Shown in pieces: positions 29,050 through 38,306 of a stretch of 43,290 nt of DNA. Both the position numbers and the translations under genes were made by a program. The DNA comes from a virus. Below the pieces are notes generated by a model. That model ran no database searches. It was not told the DNA's origin and saw only the letters and a list, made by a program, of their open reading frames with translations. How positions within the stretch are numbered: position 1 is the stretch's first letter; each line of letters opens with the position of its first letter. The stretch covers positions 1 through 43,290 of the IMG/VR virus record IMGVR_UViG_3300042464_000204; one strand, 5' to 3'.

Positions 29050-29973
29050 ATGATTTTTAACAAACCTAGAGATCTCCTAAAAGCCTATAAAGAAGGCTTC
29101 ATGGGAGCGTATTGCGACCCAAAAGACACAGATAAACTTTTGGGAGAGCTTCCACACCCATTATTCGGAGCGGCTGCTCATGAATTATATGGTAGCGGCA
29201 AGGGAAAACTCGCACTCATATTTAAGAATGTTCTTAAATTTGATCCAGACTTCGGACCATGCGAAAGACAAACTACTGGAGATTGTGTTAGCCATTCTAC
29301 ACGAAATGCAGTAGATGTTACACGCTGTTCAGAAATCATGGGCGGTCAGCGAGAAGAATACATAACTAGGGGTGCTACAGAAGGTATATACGGCAGTAGG
29401 GGTCACGGTGGACAAGGAATGAGTTGCTCTGTGGCAGCTAGATTTGTTCACCAAAATGGTGGCATTTTACTACGCAAGCCTTACGGCGGAATAGATTTAT
29501 CAGAATATGATAGCTCAAAAGGATCACGATGGGGAAGCCAAGGTGTTCCATCAGAAATTATAAAAGCCGCACAGAAACATCAAGTTAAAACTATTAGCTT
29601 AATTAATACTATAGAACAAGCTAGAGACGCTATAGCGAATGGTTATGCTATTAGTGTTTGTTCTGGTTCTGGATTTAGTTCTAGAAGAGATCAATATGGT
29701 ATCGCTTCTAGGAGCGGCGGGTGGAATCATGCGATGGCATGGATAGGAATGGACGATACTCAAGAAATATATAAAGAAACATTATTTTTAGTACAAAATA
29801 GCTGGGGAGTCTGGAATAGCGGTCCAAAAAGACACGATCAGCCAGAAGGTAGTTTTTGGATTAGAGAAAGTGACGCTGCTGAAATGTTATCTGGTAATGG
29901 CTCTTGGGTTTTTAGTGATGTTGATGGATTTCCTCCAAGAAAAGTTACTTGGACAATCAGTAACGTGTTTTGA
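29050..29973 (+). CDS. papain-like cysteine peptidase (C1-type)
   Basis: A 307-residue papain-fold protein. The active-site region is CERQTTGDCVSHSTRN (Q74 oxyanion, C79 nucleophile), with GGWNHAMAWIGMD (H227) and LVQNSWG (N250), all in papain order. There is no signal peptide and no propeptide-like start. Phage proteins of this type may act as lysis enzymes or virion-associated peptidases; the fold also occurs in peptidoglycan endopeptidases. Gene order with a holin-like gene suggests lysis, but a virion role is equally open, as it precedes the fibre genes. Confidence 0.82.
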   Translation: MIFNKPRDLLKAYKEGFMGAYCDPKDTDKLLGELPHPLFGAAAHELYGSGKGKLALIFKNVLKFDPDFGPCERQTTGDCVSHSTRNAVDVTRCSEIMGGQREEYITRGATEGIYGSRGHGGQGMSCSVAARFVHQNGGILLRKPYGGIDLSEYDSSKGSRWGSQGVPSEIIKAAQKHQVKTISLINTIEQARDAIANGYAISVCSGSGFSSRRDQYGIASRSGGWNHAMAWIGMDDTQEIYKETLFLVQNSWGVWNSGPKRHDQPEGSFWIRESDAAEMLSGNGSWVFSDVDGFPPRKVTWTISNVF

Positions 29974-29981
29974 GGTAAATA

Positions 29982-32900
29982 ATGCCTAAATATAATGTTT
30001 TTGTTGCAGCATCTTCTAATTCACAAAACCAAGCTAGCATTGGTGCTAATGCATCAGCTATCAATAATTATGTTGCTCCCAAGTTACCCAACGTAACTAT
30101 ACAGAACGTTGCCGCTGGATTGGATCACACTCTATTTTTAATGGACAATGGGCATGTATATGCTTGTGGTGGTAATAGCTTTGGTCAATTAGGAGATGGA
30201 ACAACAACAGCAAAAAACATTGCTATTTTAGCATTCTCTGGGCAAACCTCTACGTGCGTTAGCATTGCTGCTGGAAGATCCACATCATACGCTATTACTG
30301 AGGATGGTAAACTATATGCTTGGGGAGCTAACACTTATGGTCAGTTAGGAACGGGAGATTCTATAGATAGAACAACGCCAACTAGAGTTGGAACAGCTAG
30401 TAATTGGATCAAAGTTGTTATAGCTAATGGATCAACCGCTTATCACATGTTGGCACTAAATAGTGCTGGAGAAATTTATGGATGCGGTTTAAATACTAGC
30501 GGTCAACTCGGACAGGGCGATACGGCAACAAGAAATGCATTAACGAGAATAGGAACCGATTCAAATTGGACAGATATAGCAGTTAACGAAGTAGCATCTT
30601 ATGCCGTTAAATCTGATGGTACTCTATGGGCTTGCGGAGGCAATACAAATGGATCACAGGGTAATGGATTATCAACTGGAAATGTATTGACTATAACCAG
30701 AATTTCTTCTTTGGTCAATATAACAAAAGTATTTACTTGTAATTCTGGACTTGCTGCCGCACTTAATTCTAGTAATCAGCTATTTATTTGGGGTGGAACC
30801 AATAGCAATGCTGTATTAAGAACTACCGGAACTATTATTAGTGGCCCAAGTTTAATTTCTGGGTCTTGGAAATTCTTTACAGCCAACACAACATTTTCTA
30901 TTGCTATAGCTACAAATGGCGACGTTTATGCCGCTGGAACTGGCGGCGCAGTAGTTGGCAGAGGGCCAAGCGGTTCTATTGTTTTTAATAGTCCTTTAGA
31001 CGATATTAAAAATGCTCAATCGGCTTCTATATCCACAACGCACTCATTTATATTAGTACAACCAACACAAAAGCTTGTATACAGTGTTGGCAAAGATGCC
31101 GGAACAACTAGCAACACAACTATATCGACTCCATTATATTATGGGTATCCAAGAGCCTATTTGCCAAATAACAATATTAAGCAATTCATTGTTAATAAAA
31201 GGAATGATGCTGGCGTTAATATAACATCAGATTTCAAGATTATTTTAACGGACGATAATAAACTATATGGGTGGGGCGGAAGTGTTTATGGAGTTTTTGG
31301 TGACTATGGATATGATACCCTATTTAACCCATATAGCTCTATTCATAAAGCTCCATTTTCTTCTATATACTATAATTTTAATAATGAAGAATGGAAAAAA
31401 ATTGCAGCGGGTGTTTCTCATGCTGCATACTTATCCATAGATGGAACGCTAGTACTGGCCGGTACTCAATACTATTCATCTTTGGCATATAGTACTGGTG
31501 TAGATGGTACAATACAAAATAATATATCAATAACAACAATCTTCAATGATGTTGATTGCGGCGATTTTTTTACTATTGCAATAGGTGCAAACAATAGACT
31601 ATATGGATGTGGTATCAACAACTATGGTCAAGTTGGAATAGGAAGTGCCGGATCACAAGTTCAATCGATGACCCAATTATCGTCATCGGTACTATTTTCC
31701 AAAGTATCTTGCGGATTAAGTTTTACTTTTGGATTATCAGTAAATAATCAACTATATACTTGGGGTAGAAATCTTTATGGTCAGCTTGGTTTAGGAAACA
31801 ATAACGATCTATATTCTCCAACATTCGTTGTTACAAACAATGATAATATAGTAGATATCGCCTGTGGCTATAATCATGGAATTGTATTAAAATCTAATGG
31901 CACAATATGGGGCTGTGGATTAAATAATGTTGGTCAATTAGGAACCGGCGTAGCCACAACATCATATACAACACTAACACAAATAGGCACCGCTTCAAAC
32001 TGGGTTCAGATATTTGCTTTTGCAGATAATACAGTAGCCATCAATTCTTTAGGTGAAATTTATATTTGCGGATCCAACGCAAGCGGTCAAATTGCTACCG
32101 GATTAAATTCACCGTCCATATACAGAAATTTAACCAAAATATCGCAGCTATCTGTATCAAATCCAACAGTAAATCCCTCTACTTTCGTTGGAACAGCAGA
32201 CGGCTGGTTCGGAACAGCATATGCTGATTCAAACATTCCTCTAACTACGACAACAACTACCACCACGGCGCAGCCATGTTTTATAAATAGCTTAAATACA
32301 AGTATAAGTACAAGCGGACCAACTGGTACTATATTCGTTCAAGGTGTAGGGGGTGCATCCTCAAAAACTAAAAAAACATCATTGCAAGCTATAGATGCTG
32401 GAGTTACTGCCGGTGGGTATACCAATAACACTGGCACATTAATAGTTTTTGATGGTGATCAATCTGGCTCTACATTTACTGTCAATGACCTAATAACATT
32501 CCCATTCTCTAGTCTGTCTGGCAGAGTCTCAACAACTGCTACTTATAGAGTTAGTGCGATAGTTGATATTAGCCCTATATCTTCAAATTATCCAAACACT
32601 CAAGCATTGGCCGTTGTATGTTCTGATGTTGCGACCACAACTACAACCACATCCACAACCGCCGGTCCCGGCGGATCTACAACTACTACCACAACAACAG
32701 CCGCACCAAATTATCCGCCCTATGCATATGTATCAAATGCTGACTCAAATACTATAAGTATTGTAGAAGTATCAACCGGCAATTTATTTGCCAATATTAA
32801 TTTGCCGGGAAGCCCGACAAGATCATTTGTGGATGGAACTGGCAATACTGCATATGTTATCTTACAAAATAGTGGGTCATTAAATAGTTCACTGTGCATA

Positions 32901-34307
32901 ATTAATACCAGTAATGGATCAATAAGATCTACATTAAATTTACCGTCTGGCTTTAAAGCTACATGGATATCTGTAGATACAACAAACAAAAAAGCATACA
33001 TATCATCAGATTCTACTTCGTCCATATTAGTATTGAATACTATAACCGGAACTATTTCTGAAGTACTTACTTATCCAACCCCGATAAGATCTACTTTGAT
33101 TGATATTCCTAATGGACTTATGTATTGCTGTGAAACTACAAGCGATACAGTTGGAGTATTTAATCTATCTTCTAAAACTAGAACAGCAACAATATCTGTT
33201 GGTGGATTCCCGTATGGTTTAGCATTAAATTCATCTACTAATAGGTTATATGTATCAAACTTCAACGCTAACAACATTAGTGTCATCAACACACTAAATA
33301 ATACGGTTACTTCTACCATATCTGGTGGATCTAAGCCAATACAACTTGCAATCAATCCATCCACACAAAGGCTATATGCAGTCAATTTATCAGCTAGTGG
33401 CACAGTTACGGTTATCAATACTAGCAACGAAAGTATTGTGTCTACTATAAATATTGGATCTTATCCACAATCTATAGCTTTAGATACAACATATAATAGA
33501 GCAATTGTTACCAGCGGAGAAGATAATCAAGTTCAAATTCTGAATCTTTCTAATAATACAGTATATGGCGTTCTCAATGTTGGAAATAATCCACTATATG
33601 TTTCTATCGGTAATGTTTTAGTATCGAATACAACTACCACAACAACAACGACGGGCTTACCGGGAACAACAACAACTACGACCATAAATCCAGCGTTGGC
33701 TTGTATCCCAAGTAAACAATTTTTACGCATTCAACTCAGAAGAGGAACGAATGAAGAATTTGTTGATTCTAATTTGATCCTAGCTTCTGGCGAACCAGCG
33801 TATGCTCTAGACACAAATATTTTTAAGATCGGTGATGGCATTAGAAATTGGACGCAATTGGATCCCATCGGCGTTGATATGTCTAATCCAACCGATATAT
33901 ACGTTGAGCTTCAAGACATTCTAGTTGGTGGAGATAGAATATCATTCAACTATGATAACAACAATCAAAAAATTTCTATCAATTCTGCCTTAGAGCCACA
34001 AGTGTTTCAGCGTGGAGATTTTAGCCTATCTGCTAATCAAAACAATCTTAACTTAGGTATAAGTGCCGTTGTCAAAGTAATACCCAGTACAAACATAAAC
34101 ATTACTGGAATACTAGCTGGACAAAATAATGAAATGAAATTAATATACAATGGCGGCAATAATAATGTAACAATGATGCACAATTCATCGTCTAGTTCAG
34201 TTGGAAATAGAATCTTCAATTACACAAAACAAAATTTTATACTATCTCCAGATCATGGTGTAACTATAATATACGATAGTTCTATTCAATCTTGGAGACT
34301 ATTCTAA
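29982..34307 (+). CDS. giant tail-fibre-like protein: RCC1 and YVTN propellers
   Basis: A 1441-residue multidomain protein. Residues about 40-730 hold at least a dozen RCC1-type repeats (for example NGHVYACGGNSFGQLGDGTT and GKLYAWGANTYGQLGTGD), enough for one or two seven-bladed propellers. A poly-Thr linker (755-762) leads to a short beta domain. Thr-rich linker 2 (885-906) precedes a seven-repeat YVTN propeller (about 911-1210: SNADSNTISIVEVSTGN, RLYVSNFNANNISVINTLNN). Linker 3 (1217-1234) leads to an LRRGT...GDGxxxW module (about 1246-1290) and a C-terminal module ending QSWRLF. It is likely a receptor-binding or adhesin fibre. GAGG precedes the ATG. Confidence 0.82.
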   Translation: MPKYNVFVAASSNSQNQASIGANASAINNYVAPKLPNVTIQNVAAGLDHTLFLMDNGHVYACGGNSFGQLGDGTTTAKNIAILAFSGQTSTCVSIAAGRSTSYAITEDGKLYAWGANTYGQLGTGDSIDRTTPTRVGTASNWIKVVIANGSTAYHMLALNSAGEIYGCGLNTSGQLGQGDTATRNALTRIGTDSNWTDIAVNEVASYAVKSDGTLWACGGNTNGSQGNGLSTGNVLTITRISSLVNITKVFTCNSGLAAALNSSNQLFIWGGTNSNAVLRTTGTIISGPSLISGSWKFFTANTTFSIAIATNGDVYAAGTGGAVVGRGPSGSIVFNSPLDDIKNAQSASISTTHSFILVQPTQKLVYSVGKDAGTTSNTTISTPLYYGYPRAYLPNNNIKQFIVNKRNDAGVNITSDFKIILTDDNKLYGWGGSVYGVFGDYGYDTLFNPYSSIHKAPFSSIYYNFNNEEWKKIAAGVSHAAYLSIDGTLVLAGTQYYSSLAYSTGVDGTIQNNISITTIFNDVDCGDFFTIAIGANNRLYGCGINNYGQVGIGSAGSQVQSMTQLSSSVLFSKVSCGLSFTFGLSVNNQLYTWGRNLYGQLGLGNNNDLYSPTFVVTNNDNIVDIACGYNHGIVLKSNGTIWGCGLNNVGQLGTGVATTSYTTLTQIGTASNWVQIFAFADNTVAINSLGEIYICGSNASGQIATGLNSPSIYRNLTKISQLSVSNPTVNPSTFVGTADGWFGTAYADSNIPLTTTTTTTTAQPCFINSLNTSISTSGPTGTIFVQGVGGASSKTKKTSLQAIDAGVTAGGYTNNTGTLIVFDGDQSGSTFTVNDLITFPFSSLSGRVSTTATYRVSAIVDISPISSNYPNTQALAVVCSDVATTTTTTSTTAGPGGSTTTTTTTAAPNYPPYAYVSNADSNTISIVEVSTGNLFANINLPGSPTRSFVDGTGNTAYVILQNSGSLNSSLCIINTSNGSIRSTLNLPSGFKATWISVDTTNKKAYISSDSTSSILVLNTITGTISEVLTYPTPIRSTLIDIPNGLMYCCETTSDTVGVFNLSSKTRTATISVGGFPYGLALNSSTNRLYVSNFNANNISVINTLNNTVTSTISGGSKPIQLAINPSTQRLYAVNLSASGTVTVINTSNESIVSTINIGSYPQSIALDTTYNRAIVTSGEDNQVQILNLSNNTVYGVLNVGNNPLYVSIGNVLVSNTTTTTTTTGLPGTTTTTTINPALACIPSKQFLRIQLRRGTNEEFVDSNLILASGEPAYALDTNIFKIGDGIRNWTQLDPIGVDMSNPTDIYVELQDILVGGDRISFNYDNNNQKISINSALEPQVFQRGDFSLSANQNNLNLGISAVVKVIPSTNINITGILAGQNNEMKLIYNGGNNNVTMMHNSSSSSVGNRIFNYTKQNFILSPDHGVTIIYDSSIQSWRLF
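32244..32267 (+). repeat. poly-Thr codon run 1 (ACN)8
   Basis: Eight consecutive ACN threonine codons with mixed third bases, joining the RCC1 region to a small beta domain. Probably a flexible, extended linker. Confidence 0.85.
32634..32699 (+). repeat. Thr-rich linker 2
   Basis: A 22-codon run: six Thr, Ser, two Thr, Ala-Gly-Pro-Gly-Gly-Ser, seven Thr. Mixed ACN codons. It precedes the YVTN propeller and ends in an Ala-Ala-Pro that often closes such linkers. Confidence 0.85.
33630..33683 (+). repeat. Thr-rich linker 3
   Basis: Eight Thr, Gly-Leu-Pro-Gly, six Thr. It joins the YVTN propeller to the LRRGT module. The three linkers share composition and trinucleotide rhythm, so recombination between them could shuffle whole domains. 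Confidence 0.85.
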
Positions 34308-34316
34308 GGGGGAAAT

Positions 34317-36092
34317 ATGTCTGTTAAAATTAAACTACGCCGTGGTACATTATCAGAGTGGGTTGCTGCTAATCCTGTTTTAAGAACTGGTGAGCCGGGA
34401 TTTGAAACCGACTCTGGAAAACTCAAAATAGGTGATGGAACATCTACTTGGTCGCAGTTACCATATTTAACAGGAGAAGGTGGCGGCGAAGTTGTATTAG
34501 AAGACATCGATGATAGAGTGGCAGACCTACTCGTTGCTGGAGATAGAATCTCTCTAGATTACAATGATAACGATAACTCATTGACTATTAATTCTGACGC
34601 TACATATGACGCTGCCGTAGAATGGACAGCTAATCATACATTGGCAGACGGTACACGATACTTAGCTAATGATTTGGTTTATGTTAGTGGTAGATTATAC
34701 AAAGCCAATTTTGATAATGAAAGCCTTCCAGTAACTAACACCCAGTATTGGACAGACGTTGGAGCAGGATACAGACTAAATATAGACGGTAGAGATATTC
34801 CAAATATTCCAAATATCTTTGATCAATCTTTAAACACAACCGATACAGCAACGTTTGTTGGTGTTAATTTATCTAATGGAACAGCATTGGCACAAGGTAC
34901 TTTTGATAATGGAACCGGTGGCAATAGTGGAATTAGTTTAAATTGTTATGTTGGTTATGAATTAAACTGGCAGGGCGGTCACTTAAAAAGCACACCAAAT
35001 GGGGGTTTAACATCCGCCAATATTTGGTGCGATTCCCCAATAGAATTTCAAGGCGCAGGCGTTGATAACATGGAAATTAATGCAACTGGCATTACTTTTC
35101 CAGATGGTACAATTCAAGTGTCTGCTGTAAGTACTATATTATCTGGCACCAATATAGATGTTATAAACAATTCCGGTGACTATACCATTAATCACAATGG
35201 TGATGCATCGGTATTAAAAACAACAGTATTCAATAAAACTGGATCTCAAATACCAAAACTAAGAGCAGTTTATATCAACGGCGGTCAAGGTGATAAACCG
35301 ACCGTTACATTGGCTAGTGCTGGATCAGAAATGACCAGTAGTAAAACATATGGTATTACAGCCGAAAATATAGATCATATGGGTTCTGGCTTGGTGGTTG
35401 TGTTTGGAGCATTAACAGGAATTAATACTGATCAATTTAATCCAACCGCTCCAGCCGGAAATGTTAATGGAACAACAGTCTGGCTTAATCCAACGGTATC
35501 TGGAGGCTTAACAACAACAAAGCCATCAGCACCAAATCATGCTGTAGCACTCGGTACTATAGTGCGTACACATCAAAATGAAGGTATAATAGAAGTAAGG
35601 GTACAGAATGGTTTCGAACTAGAAGAACTTCATAATGTTGCTGTCAGTGGAGTAACAAACGGTCAATTTCTAAATTACAATTCTGCTAGTGGCTTATGGA
35701 TGCCCACAAGCAGCGGAACATTCACTACCGTTGCGGCAACTAGTGGAACGTTTGCAACAGTCACAAATACAGCACGAAATATATCCACAATCAATCAGAA
35801 TACTGTATCTTCATCTCAAAATGACTATAATCTAGGTACAGGACCAATGAGTAGGCTTTCGGTTTCAAATGCTGGACTTACCATAACTGGTTTTAGTGGT
35901 GCCGTTAGCGATGGAGATACTAGATTGATATTTAATGCTGGCCCATACGCTATCAACATTTCTCACGATTCCAGTTCTAGTTCTGCTGCGAATAGAATTC
36001 TTATATATTCTAGCGGAACTTTTGTGCTATATCCAAACAATGGTACAACAGTCATTTATGATAATTCAAGTCAAAGGTGGAGATTATTCTAA
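34317..36092 (+). CDS. second tail-fibre-like protein, 591 aa
   Basis: Begins with the LRRGT module (KIKLRRGTLSEWVAANPVL, then KLKIGDGTSTWSQL), followed by LLVAGDRISLDYNDNDNSL and a carbohydrate-binding-like segment (VEWTANHTLADGTRYLANDL and ALYKANF-type RLYKANFDNESLP). A long, repetitive beta region comes next, with TVWLNPTVSGGLTTTKPSAP and LHNVAVSGVTNGQFLNYNSA, common in phage fibres. The C terminus (NISHDSSSSSAANRI and DNSSQRWRLF) matches that of the 1441-residue fibre. AGGGGGAAA precedes the ATG. Confidence 0.8.
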   Translation: MSVKIKLRRGTLSEWVAANPVLRTGEPGFETDSGKLKIGDGTSTWSQLPYLTGEGGGEVVLEDIDDRVADLLVAGDRISLDYNDNDNSLTINSDATYDAAVEWTANHTLADGTRYLANDLVYVSGRLYKANFDNESLPVTNTQYWTDVGAGYRLNIDGRDIPNIPNIFDQSLNTTDTATFVGVNLSNGTALAQGTFDNGTGGNSGISLNCYVGYELNWQGGHLKSTPNGGLTSANIWCDSPIEFQGAGVDNMEINATGITFPDGTIQVSAVSTILSGTNIDVINNSGDYTINHNGDASVLKTTVFNKTGSQIPKLRAVYINGGQGDKPTVTLASAGSEMTSSKTYGITAENIDHMGSGLVVVFGALTGINTDQFNPTAPAGNVNGTTVWLNPTVSGGLTTTKPSAPNHAVALGTIVRTHQNEGIIEVRVQNGFELEELHNVAVSGVTNGQFLNYNSASGLWMPTSSGTFTTVAATSGTFATVTNTARNISTINQNTVSSSQNDYNLGTGPMSRLSVSNAGLTITGFSGAVSDGDTRLIFNAGPYAINISHDSSSSSAANRILIYSSGTFVLYPNNGTTVIYDNSSQRWRLF

Positions 36093-37243
36093 TGTGGATT
36101 ATACGCAGCAACAGGGTTGATACTTGGGACGTTACGGTTAGAACAACCGCCTCAAGTCAAACTTTTAGTATTAATCTCGCTTCTGGCTCTGGCACCAATA
36201 TATCGGTAAATTGGGGAGATGGTACATCACAAACATTTAATAGCCTTGGCGTCAAAACCAAAACATATGCCAACGCTGGTGACTACACTGTTAAAATAAG
36301 TGGCAGCTTTACAAGCGGTGGTAACATAAGGCTTGGTCAAAATGCTACAGAAGCGGCCAGAGTTATAGCAGTAGGCATTGTACCATATATAGCTGGAGTC
36401 AACAGTTTTGCTAATTCCATTCGTGATTGTTCTAATTTAACTACAATTCCTAGCGCATTATTTTCTAACAATCCAGCCGTAACATCATTTTTTGGTACTT
36501 TTGCAAATTGCACAAGTTTGAGCAGCGTTCCAGTTGGATTATTTGATAACAATCAATTAGCCACTAATTTTCAACAAGTTTTTTATGGTTGTTCAGCCAT
36601 TAATACTTTACCGGGTGGGCTATTTATAAATACTGCCTCAACAACGTTTCAGCAAGCATTTCAATTATGCTCATCTATAACAACACTACCAGATTTCTTA
36701 TTTGCTCCTAGTGCTACAAATTTTGCTAACACTTTTCAAGCTTGCACATCGTTAAATATTATACCTTCCGCCACATTTAGTGGAAACATATATGCTACAA
36801 ATTTTTCTAGTATATTTTATGGATGCACCTCTTTAACTAGTATACCCACTAATTTATTCGTTAATAATCAATTAGTTTCAACATTCCAGAGTGCTTTTTT
36901 TGGATGTTCTGCTTTATCTTCGGTTCCATCGGATATATTTAGATATACTACCGCAGTTACGACTTTTCAAGGTTTATTTACCAGTTGTACTTCCCTGACA
37001 TCAATTCCGGTAGACTTGTTCAGATATAATACATTTGCTGCTAATTTTGTTAATGCATTTCTAAATGATACAATAAATACAATAGACTATAGTAGATTAT
37101 TAAACGAACTCAATACATATAATCCACAAAATACTGTTACATTTCATGGTGGAAGCAGCAAATACAATAGTTCTGCAACATCAGCTAGAAGCAGCTTGAT
37201 TGGCAGAGGCTGGATTATAACTGATGGAGGACTACAAGCATGA
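36092..37243 (+). CDS. BspA-like leucine-rich-repeat surface protein
   Basis: A 383-residue protein. The N-terminal 90 residues resemble a PKD/Ig-like domain (ISVNWGDGTSQTFNSLGVKT and TYANAGDYTVKISG). About eight repeats of the DUF285/BspA-like type follow: F-x-x-C-T-S-L-T-S-I-P-x-x-L-F-x-x-N (for example FYGCTSLTSIPTNLFVNNQL). Such repeats occur in bacterial and Mycoplasma surface adhesins. Here the place after two fibre genes suggests a fibre tip or receptor-binding role. The start overlaps the previous stop (TAATG); an upstream in-frame ATG at 36077 lacks a site. Confidence 0.78.
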   Translation: MWIIRSNRVDTWDVTVRTTASSQTFSINLASGSGTNISVNWGDGTSQTFNSLGVKTKTYANAGDYTVKISGSFTSGGNIRLGQNATEAARVIAVGIVPYIAGVNSFANSIRDCSNLTTIPSALFSNNPAVTSFFGTFANCTSLSSVPVGLFDNNQLATNFQQVFYGCSAINTLPGGLFINTASTTFQQAFQLCSSITTLPDFLFAPSATNFANTFQACTSLNIIPSATFSGNIYATNFSSIFYGCTSLTSIPTNLFVNNQLVSTFQSAFFGCSALSSVPSDIFRYTTAVTTFQGLFTSCTSLTSIPVDLFRYNTFAANFVNAFLNDTINTIDYSRLLNELNTYNPQNTVTFHGGSSKYNSSATSARSSLIGRGWIITDGGLQA

Positions 37244-37452
37244 TATCTATAGAATATCCACAAAATACCGTTTATTGGATTTTAACAAATGGTTCCATAT
37301 TTGTAAAGGGCGAAACTCTCCCAGAACAAATTACTTCCGCAAACGATGATTGGTCCATACATTTACAAACTAATGATATTAGCGAATGGCAAAGTGAATG
37401 CGTATCATTAGGTATATGGGAAGATGAAACAACCACACCAGAAGGAGTATAA
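37240..37452 (+). CDS. hypothetical protein, 70 aa
   Basis: Contains NTVYWILTNGSIFVKGETLP and DWSIHLQTNDISEWQSECVS, probably a small beta protein. GGAGG precedes the start, and it overlaps the previous gene at ATGA. It may be a fibre accessory protein, given the place. No family recognised. Confidence 0.55.
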   Translation: MISIEYPQNTVYWILTNGSIFVKGETLPEQITSANDDWSIHLQTNDISEWQSECVSLGIWEDETTTPEGV

Positions 37453-37454
37453 TT

Positions 37455-37676
37455 ATGCCTCTTACAACAACAGATGTAGTAACAAACGTAATCAGTGGAA
37501 ATGAAACACCCAAAAATGCCACAACGGTTGTTTATTGTCAAAGAACGGGAGAATATGGTCTAGCCAATGCTACTTACGAGCAGAGCATGACCTATGGTAC
37601 ACTAGAAGATAAATATACAGAACGATTTTATAACAATATTGATAGTTTAAGAACAGTTGACGGTGGAACCCCATGA
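37455..37676 (+). CDS. hypothetical protein, 73 aa
   Basis: Begins MPLTTTDVVTNVISGNETPK, with TTVVYCQRTGEYGLANATYE. GGAGTATAATT precedes the ATG. Possibly a virion accessory protein given its neighbours. No family match. Confidence 0.55.
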   Translation: MPLTTTDVVTNVISGNETPKNATTVVYCQRTGEYGLANATYEQSMTYGTLEDKYTERFYNNIDSLRTVDGGTP

Positions 37677-38014
37677 GCAAATATAGATACTATTTAGCTG
37701 GTTGCATAGTCAGTTTATTTGTTCTAGGATGTAATACTGAATGTTTTCTAAATCCAGAAGACATCACCAATATGTATTCATCATACGTAGAACAATGGAC
37801 CAGAGAAGTTAAAACCAGTTTCGATGATGCTGAAAAAGAAGTATTTAACAAAATTCCTAAACCTGACGTTATAATTAAGCCGGATCCAGATCCAGCCAAG
37901 TGTATTTGCAAAGGAACAGGAATTATTGTACAGGGCGATGGTCATAAAACACAGTGCGAGTATCACGGGAAAAAAGAAGTCCAACAAAAAAGTGTCAATA
38001 TAATTAGAAGATGA
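37673..38014 (+). CDS. putative lipoprotein, 113 aa
   Basis: N-terminal YYLAGCIVSLFVLGC followed by NTECFL resembles a lipobox (V-L-G-C), so the Cys at residue 20 could be lipidated, though Leu is less usual at the -2 place. After it comes a polar region and a Cys pair CICKGTGIIVQGDGHKTQC, a small metal-binding-like motif. Could be a spanin or surface lipoprotein. It overlaps the previous gene. Confidence 0.6.
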   Translation: MSKYRYYLAGCIVSLFVLGCNTECFLNPEDITNMYSSYVEQWTREVKTSFDDAEKEVFNKIPKPDVIIKPDPDPAKCICKGTGIIVQGDGHKTQCEYHGKKEVQQKSVNIIRR

Positions 38015-38024
38015 AAGGAATGAT

Positions 38025-38306
38025 ATGTTAGAGATGTATTTAAAATACGGAGCGATTGTTGCTGGAGTACTATTGGTATTGTGGAATTTTGTAGACTCAA
38101 AATACATCATTTCCAAATTATTTAAGCAAAAGACCACACCAACACCAAGTACCAAAACTGGAAACAAAGAAACGGACTTCTTAGAGATAGTTTCATTATG
38201 GTATCAACTAAAATCAAAATGTGACGAGTGCAAACTTTCTGTAGCATCCAATAAACTAGACGAGGTATTCCCTCTCCTCAATGGAGTACTTGAAGATGAA
38301 AATTAA
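38025..38306 (+). CDS. small membrane protein, 93 aa
   Basis: One N-terminal membrane helix (YGAIVAGVLLVLWNFVDSKY), then a polar region with a Cys pair (KCDECKL). GAAAGG precedes the start. Could act with the adjacent lipoprotein in lysis or virion anchoring. Not recognised. Confidence 0.6.
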   Translation: MLEMYLKYGAIVAGVLLVLWNFVDSKYIISKLFKQKTTPTPSTKTGNKETDFLEIVSLWYQLKSKCDECKLSVASNKLDEVFPLLNGVLEDEN

